From Chara braunii (taxonomy: Eukaryota > Streptophyta > Charophyceae > Charales > Characeae), in the NCBI GenBank assembly GCA_003427395.1, contig BFEA01000979.1:39019-75808 (forward strand): a stretch of 36,790 nt of DNA. The letters are read 5' to 3'. Within the stretch, counting starts at the first letter, position 1. Every line of letters starts with the position of its first letter. A program made the translations under genes and the position numbers. Under the pieces are notes generated by a model, which saw nothing but the letters and a program-made list of their open reading frames with translations, had not been told where the DNA came from and ran no database searches. Of this stretch, positions 32,103 to 36,790 are shown in pieces.

Positions 32103-32262
32103 GCACGGGCCACTTTCAGGCCCGTGACGTTTTCAGGCCGAAAGCCTGAAAACAAGGGCCTACAGGCCCCGTGTCGTTTCAGCCTGAAAACAAGGGCCTA
32201 CAGGCCCTGAGTCTTTTCAGCCTGAAACTGAGGGCCATTTTCAGGCCCTCGTGAGTTCGACC
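32103..32262. repeat. 38-bp tandem repeats with small perfect hairpins
   Basis: Units start at about 32143, 32181 and 32220 with AGCCTGAAA, and contain GGGCCTACAGGCCC, itself a 6-bp inverted repeat around AC. TTTTCAGGCCGAAAGCCTGAAAA near 32130-32152 forms a 9-bp perfect stem with a 5-base loop. The region is rich in AGGCCC and GGGCCT words. Confidence 0.8.
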
Positions 32263-32299
32263 TGCCCTGAAACTCAGGCACCAAACCAGGGTTTTAGCA

Positions 32300-32628
32300 C
32301 AGGCCATTTTGGGCCTGTTTTCAAGACAACCCCTGGTTGAGCTTCAATGCCAGGGTCTGGCACATTTCGGCATTGGCAAGAGCAGCCTCCTGGACGGGCC
32401 AGCACCATATAGGACTGGCCCGCCCTGCAGACTGCAGGTAGTTCCTAGGTTCTTCCCAGGCACTTCACGTGCAGTTCAGGAGGCAGGAGGTAGTCTTCCG
32501 GAGTCGGCAGCAGCACTCTGGAGGAGCGCTGCAGTAGTAGTAGCGCTAGCAGTAGTCTTCAGCGCCGGGCGCTAGTAGCATTAGCAGTAGTCTTCAGCGC
32601 TGGGCGCTAGTAGGAACTAGAGTAGTAC

Positions 32629-32681
<53 letters not shown>

Positions 32682-33115
32682 GGCGGAGGCCAGGGAGGCT
32701 TACTTGCAGCGCCATAGCTCCAGCTTCGTCTTCGAGGTACCTGCAGCACAGTGCCAACTTCACAGGTTAGTACCTGGCACGTGAGAGAGAGAGAGAGAGA
32801 GTTCTTCTTCTTCCGCTTCTCAGTTCACCATCTCCCTCTCACCCTCTCGCTGTCTGACTTCATTGCATCAGCAGACTACGAGAGAGAGCTTGGTGACATT
32901 TGGATCCAGACTCGATGTTGAGCTTCAGACATTTTGACGAGGGATTATTTGGGACTTGTAATGAAGACTTGGTGTTGACGACTTTCCCATCTCCCCGCTC
33001 CTCTTCTTCGTCTGTTCCCCTCCTCTTCGTCTGTGCATGATCAGGACCTGGTTCCTGTGTGTAGCGCCAGGCCTCCTTCACACCTTGTGATGAAGATGAT
33101 GTATGTTTAGTCTGC
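32300..33115 (+). repeat. LTR-like region B, copy 2
   Basis: It shares the block order of 30280-30790 and has a TATA-like CATATAGG near 32406. Inside it are a 37-base duplication (about 32537-32573 and 32574-32610, GCAGTAGTCTTCAGCGC), a GA microsatellite at 32632-32678 and a second at 32780-32801. Ends are undefined, and no coding capacity is seen. Confidence 0.45.
32632..32678. repeat. (GA)n microsatellite
   Basis: About 23 GA units inside the LTR-like region. The copy near 30.3 kb carries the complementary CT tract. Confidence 0.95.
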
Positions 33116-33363
33116 ATTGCAACATTGATTGGGCTTGTCATTGGTATTCTAGCATTCTGCTGTGCTGTCTTGTACTACGTTACGGAGGTCAGTCCCGGTC
33201 AGGTCAGGACTTGTATCTAAGTCTTTCACTGCGCTATAAAGCACCATTTTTGTATGTATCAGAATGTACACTGCTTGTTGAGATTCTACTTGCACTGCAT
33301 TGTCCATTTTATCACATTGCGGATCCTTGGTTGTATGTGCACATCGCCCAACTGGGCATGTAA

Positions 33364-33641
33364 CACTTTTGGTCAAAGCCCCGACAGAGGGGTCGAAAGT
33401 CACGCCCTAAGTCTAAGAAGAGCCTGGGAAAAGGCCCAAGGCCAAGGGGTAGCATTCAGAGGCCGTATGAGGAACAGTTGATTTTGAGAAAGTCAACGGG
33501 TCGTCACTTTTGGTCAAAGGCCCGACAGAGGGGTCGAAAATCATGCCCTAAGTCTAAGAAGAGCCTGGGAAAAGGCCCAAGGCCAAGGGGTAGCATTCAG
33601 AGGCCATACGAGGAACAGTTGACTTTGAGAAAGTCAACGGT
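33364..33641. repeat. 141-bp tandem duplication
   Basis: Copies 33364-33504 and 33505-33641 share CACTTTTGGTCAAAG at the start and GAGAAAGTCAACGG at the end, with few differences (for example CCGTATGAGG versus CCATACGAGG). It is a recent tandem duplication. Confidence 0.93.
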
Positions 33642-34010
33642 CAACCCCAGCACGGGAATCCAGACCCAGATGTCAAAGTCAACCTGCTGGTCAGCCATGG
33701 CCGTAGATCAGATACGCATCATTGGTTGTCTGCAGGTATTCAGAAGAATCCGGTCCAAGTGGGACGTGTGGGAAATCTGCAACTGCACAGCGTTCAGGCA
33801 ATTGGCTTCCTATTGATCTGGGCGGTCGACCTCAGGAGACCAGAGGCTGGTCAACGTGAGTCAGCAGTATAAGTTGACCCAGCCCCTGCTTGGAGATCAT
33901 TCAGTCTTGTGCGTTCTGCCCGGCGCTGGCTTCTTGCTGGTGCAATGACGCAAGGCTGCTGGAACTTAATGCTGGCGCCAGATTCTGAGTGTGGGCGCCA
34001 GCCTTGAGGA

Positions 34011-34100
34011 AGATTATGCTGAAGGGGCCATAGCCACATTGATTGCGACATTGATAGATTATGCTGAAGGGGCCATAGCCACATTGATTGCGACATTGAT
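34011..34100. repeat. Perfect 45-bp tandem duplication
   Basis: Two identical adjacent copies (34011-34055 and 34056-34100) begin AGATTATGCTGAAGG and end GCGACATTGAT. Confidence 0.95.
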
Positions 34101-34659
34101 AGGAGTGTGGGCGAGGAGGAGGAGGATCTGGACTGTGAGATTGGTGCGCGTGATGAGGAGAAGCTTACCTGGACTTACCCGTGACGTAGCGTGTGCTTTG
34201 CTGCTCGTCTCCAAGAGGAAGATCTGCGCCATCCTCCTTGATTGCTCCTGACGTGGATGGAGGATGGGCACCCTGCTGTGACCTGTTTGTTGTATATGTC
34301 AGAGATCGTCAGGGGAGAAGTGTATTGCTGGTGTGGCGAGTGAGGGAGATGCCCGAGGAGGCTTGAGGAGGGACTTCTGCTTCGTCGATTCTTGTGAAAT
34401 CTCTCCTCCTCTTCCTATCACTCTCTTCTCCCTCTCTCCTCATTCTCTTCTCTGAGTTCGAGACTTCGGGAGATTACATGTACATTGGGCATGGTTCCAT
34501 AAATGATTTCATGAAGAGATGTGATGCCGTCTCTCAAAGGAGAGCTAAATGACAATATTTACTCGTTCTCATCAGCCACGTGTGAACAGACAGCAATCAG
34601 CCATGTGTGAACAGACAGCCAACTTTGAGCTTACCCAGGCCAAACAACAAGGGGCAGAA

Positions 34660-35721
34660 TGTTAATCCTCCTTACTCTCTAATGACCACACACGGATTCA
34701 CTGTGCGAGAGTTTATGCGTCGGCATAGAGCCCTGCAGCAGGCACGTGCCCGCCCTAAGTGAAGGCGGGCCGCCTGAATCTCAATGCGCCCTGAACTCGT
34801 CAGTTTTTGCAAATCTTGGTCAGCGCCAGACAGTTGCCACGCGCCAGTTGGTTACATTCGCCTTGCTCGTGAGCATCCGAAATATTTGTGAGCCTTCCAG
34901 GCTTTTTCAGCAACGTGGTGGAAGCAGGGAGCATCGCACGTTTGTGCCTGGGTGGTTGGGCGTGCCTAACCAATTCGGTCCCAGGCCACTGTCTGAAAGG
35001 GCCTGGGCGCAGACACTTTGACGGGATACTGAAGCTACTGGGAACTCGGTCTCACATGGGGGAGCAAGGCAAAGCGCCCGCCACTTTCCATATAGGAAAG
35101 GGCAGGGCTCCGGGCTCGACGGTCGGGCATGTGCAAGTTGCGGGCGTTAGCGCTGCTGGAGCGATCGCTCGCCGGCTGCTTGCTGCGCTAGCACAGGTGT
35201 TGCGTGCACACGCGGACGTGCAGAGTACAGGGCGCTGCTGAGGGCAGTGCCATAGCCAGCCCCCGTAACCGGGCTTGGCTTAGTCTTAGTCAGCGAGTGG
35301 TGTTTTTTGTGCAAGAGAGGGAAGACGTGGATAAGAGAAGACAACGGAGAGAGTGAGAGACATGAAGATGATGATGTGAGGGCACGTACTTGGTCTTGGC
35401 AATGGTTTACAAGGTCGACATCTTCATGCATTTCGGTTGTTGCTGCTGACGTCAAAGGGATGCATTGTCAATTCGTAGGCTGCTAGTAGCTTTGTAGTAG
35501 AAGTCTGGGCGCTGAGCGCCAAGTAGGAGGAAGGGCTCTGATACATATGTTGGTGGTGGCGAGAGTATGCTCTCATTGACATTCGGATTCAGTACTTTGG
35601 TTCTCCGTTGGTTGAATATCAGTGCATTTCTGCTTTCTGGACAGCGTTGGTTTTTCTGGCCTTCAATGTGAATTTGCATCCTGGATTTCTGTCATTTTGC
35701 TATTGCTCATGTATCCTTGCA
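34660..35721 (+). mobile_element. LTR candidate C, with polypurine tract and primer-binding site
   Basis: The left end reads TGTTAATCC, a common LTR start, and follows a purine-rich CAACAAGGGGCAGAA (34645-34659). The right end is CCTTGCA, four bases before a perfect primer-binding-site match. The length of about 1.06 kb suits a gypsy-type LTR. I could not find a second copy, so the call rests on border signals. Confidence 0.5.
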
Positions 35722-35724
35722 ATT

Positions 35725-35736
35725 TGGTATCAGAGC
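35725..35736 (+). other. Primer-binding site (initiator Met tRNA), perfect 12-base match
   Basis: TGGTATCAGAGC is identical to the complement of the initiator methionine tRNA 3' end. The following TGGTTCGA continues with partial similarity to the tRNA T-arm. No gag or pol frame is recognisable in the remaining kilobase. Confidence 0.7.
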
Positions 35737-36670
35737 TGGTTCGAGCCGCTCCACTGGCTACTTTGCAATAGCTGTTTGGTGCTTTGCTGGATATGGTGCG
35801 GCAGTGATAACGTTTGTGCGCTGGTGTGTTGGCGGCCCAGGGTCGTGTGGGCGCGCCAGGAAGGCTATGAGGTGACATATGGGGTGCACGCTGGATGTTG
35901 AGAGCTTGGTGACGTGGCATTTAAGCCGAGGTGGAACTGCATTGTAATGCGGATTGTGCCGACGCATCGACCGGTCATCATAAATGCACGTCAGGTTACT
36001 GGTGAGAAAATCTGTGGCTAGGGGCAACATTATGAGGTACATTGCGCTTTACCTCATCTACCCTCTTTGTTACTTCTTACCGTGAGGAAGTGAGTTTTCT
36101 CTTGAGAGTCCTCTCATTGTGATGTGTCGTGAGCGCACAACCTTGAGAGTCGACATTCTTCCTGAGGAGCAAGCTGGTGTGAGACGGGCGTTGCCACGGA
36201 AGGGCCCTGAACGAAGCACTCGGGTCGTGGTCACAATGCCAACCCAGTGGGACTAGTACATGCATGCTTTGCCGCTTGTCCTTTGGTCTGCTTGCTGCGC
36301 TGTAGAGGGAACATGGACCGACCAGTCCTATGCGAGACGTCTACCAAACCGTCTATAACTAATTTCTGGCAGGATCTGATCTGAATACTGGTTGTGATCG
36401 GCGCCCTGTCTGCGACGTTAAATAATTCCTGAGTTCTGCCTCTTGATCAACCAGATCAGTCGGATGGAAGGCTCGTTGCACGCGAGGATAAATAACGGGC
36501 AGAACTGGTCATACGTGATTTCGTGGGCACAGGGGTGGGCCGATTGTTGATCTTTCGACACGCCGCTGAACTAGAGCTTCATGACGTTGACACAAGTGAC
36601 TACTCAAGAAGGATGCAGGGGGACGGAAGATTCCAGTAATTAGTTCAATTATTTATTATTGTAAAAAAAA

Positions 36671-36790
36671 CTAGGCTGGGCCGCCGCCCGGCCGGGCGTG
36701 CCCGGACGGTTGGGCCCGGGGGGGTCCGCCCGGCGAAACCGGGCGACGCAAAAACACAGCAAGGATTTTTTTTTTTTTTTTTTTTTTGTG
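36671..36790. other. GC-rich palindromic block ending in a T-run
   Basis: After an A-run the base composition jumps to very GC-rich. The block holds a perfect 14-base palindrome CGCCCGGCCGGGCG (36685-36698) and a 7-bp hairpin CGCCCGG..CCGGGCG around CGAAA (36727-36745). It closes with a run of about 22 Ts at the window edge. It may be the start of a different repeat, but I cannot name it. Confidence 0.6.

Larger units (their letters stand above)
31425..36790 (+). other. Intron 3 or flank, no further exon recognised
   Basis: I searched for the aspartate-pair motif that should follow exon 3 and did not find it. Short GT..AG candidates such as 31640-31697 do not fit the family. Apart from the repeats listed separately, 31430-32100, 34100-34640 and 35750-36660 hold only unrecognised sequence. 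Confidence 0.5.

Overview
This looks like nuclear DNA from the green plant lineage (a streptophyte). The clues are a plant-type FCP1/HAD-fold gene with spliceosomal introns, a Ty3/gypsy chromovirus with a chromodomain, initiator-Met-tRNA primer-binding sites, a U6 snRNA pseudogene and tRNA-headed SINE-like copies. Huge introns packed with dinucleotide microsatellites would suit a repeat-rich charophyte alga such as Chara, but that is an inference. Scattered single Ns and long homopolymers suggest a draft assembly.

Only one host gene is supported. It is on the + strand and spans at least 29.5 kb: exon 1 at 1921-2748, exon 2 at 19995-20284 and exon 3 at 31358-31424. The introns are about 17.2 kb and 11.1 kb, and a third intron runs to the window end. 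All junctions are GT..AG. The phases match (0, then 2), and the split serine in the conserved W-D-Q-S stretch of the FCP1 homology domain is restored across exons 2 and 3. About 395 residues are visible: a hydrophobic glycine-rich N-terminus, a low-complexity linker, a short amphipathic helix and the first two-thirds of an FCP1-like (NLI-interacting-factor-like) domain. The motif that should carry the final acidic pair is not in the window. The first motif reads D-x-N, not D-x-D, so phosphatase activity is doubtful.

Regions: 1-1920, upstream DNA with microsatellites and purine-rich tracts. 2749-19994, intron 1, a mosaic of minisatellites, a U6 pseudogene (4862-4957, minus), SINE-like copies, three copies of one LTR-like family (two of them an inverted pair with ~440-bp arms), an array of inverted repeats (12.3-12.8 kb), a small palindromic element (16.3 kb) and a segmental duplication (16.8-18.0 kb). 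20285-31357, intron 2, holding a SINE-like copy and an 8.5-kb Ty3/gypsy chromovirus (20909-29429) in the same orientation as the gene. The chromovirus has recognisable gag, protease, RT/RNase H, integrase and chromodomain segments, all broken by stops and frameshifts, and its 3' LTR is only a 127-bp remnant. 31425-36790, intron 3 or flanking DNA, with two related LTR-like regions, several short tandem duplications, another LTR candidate with polypurine tract and primer-binding site, and a GC-rich end.

I see no operon, CRISPR array or multi-gene system. The most notable content is the very stretched, probably catalytically altered FCP1-like gene and the potential for structured RNA and cryptic splicing created by the repeats inside its introns.
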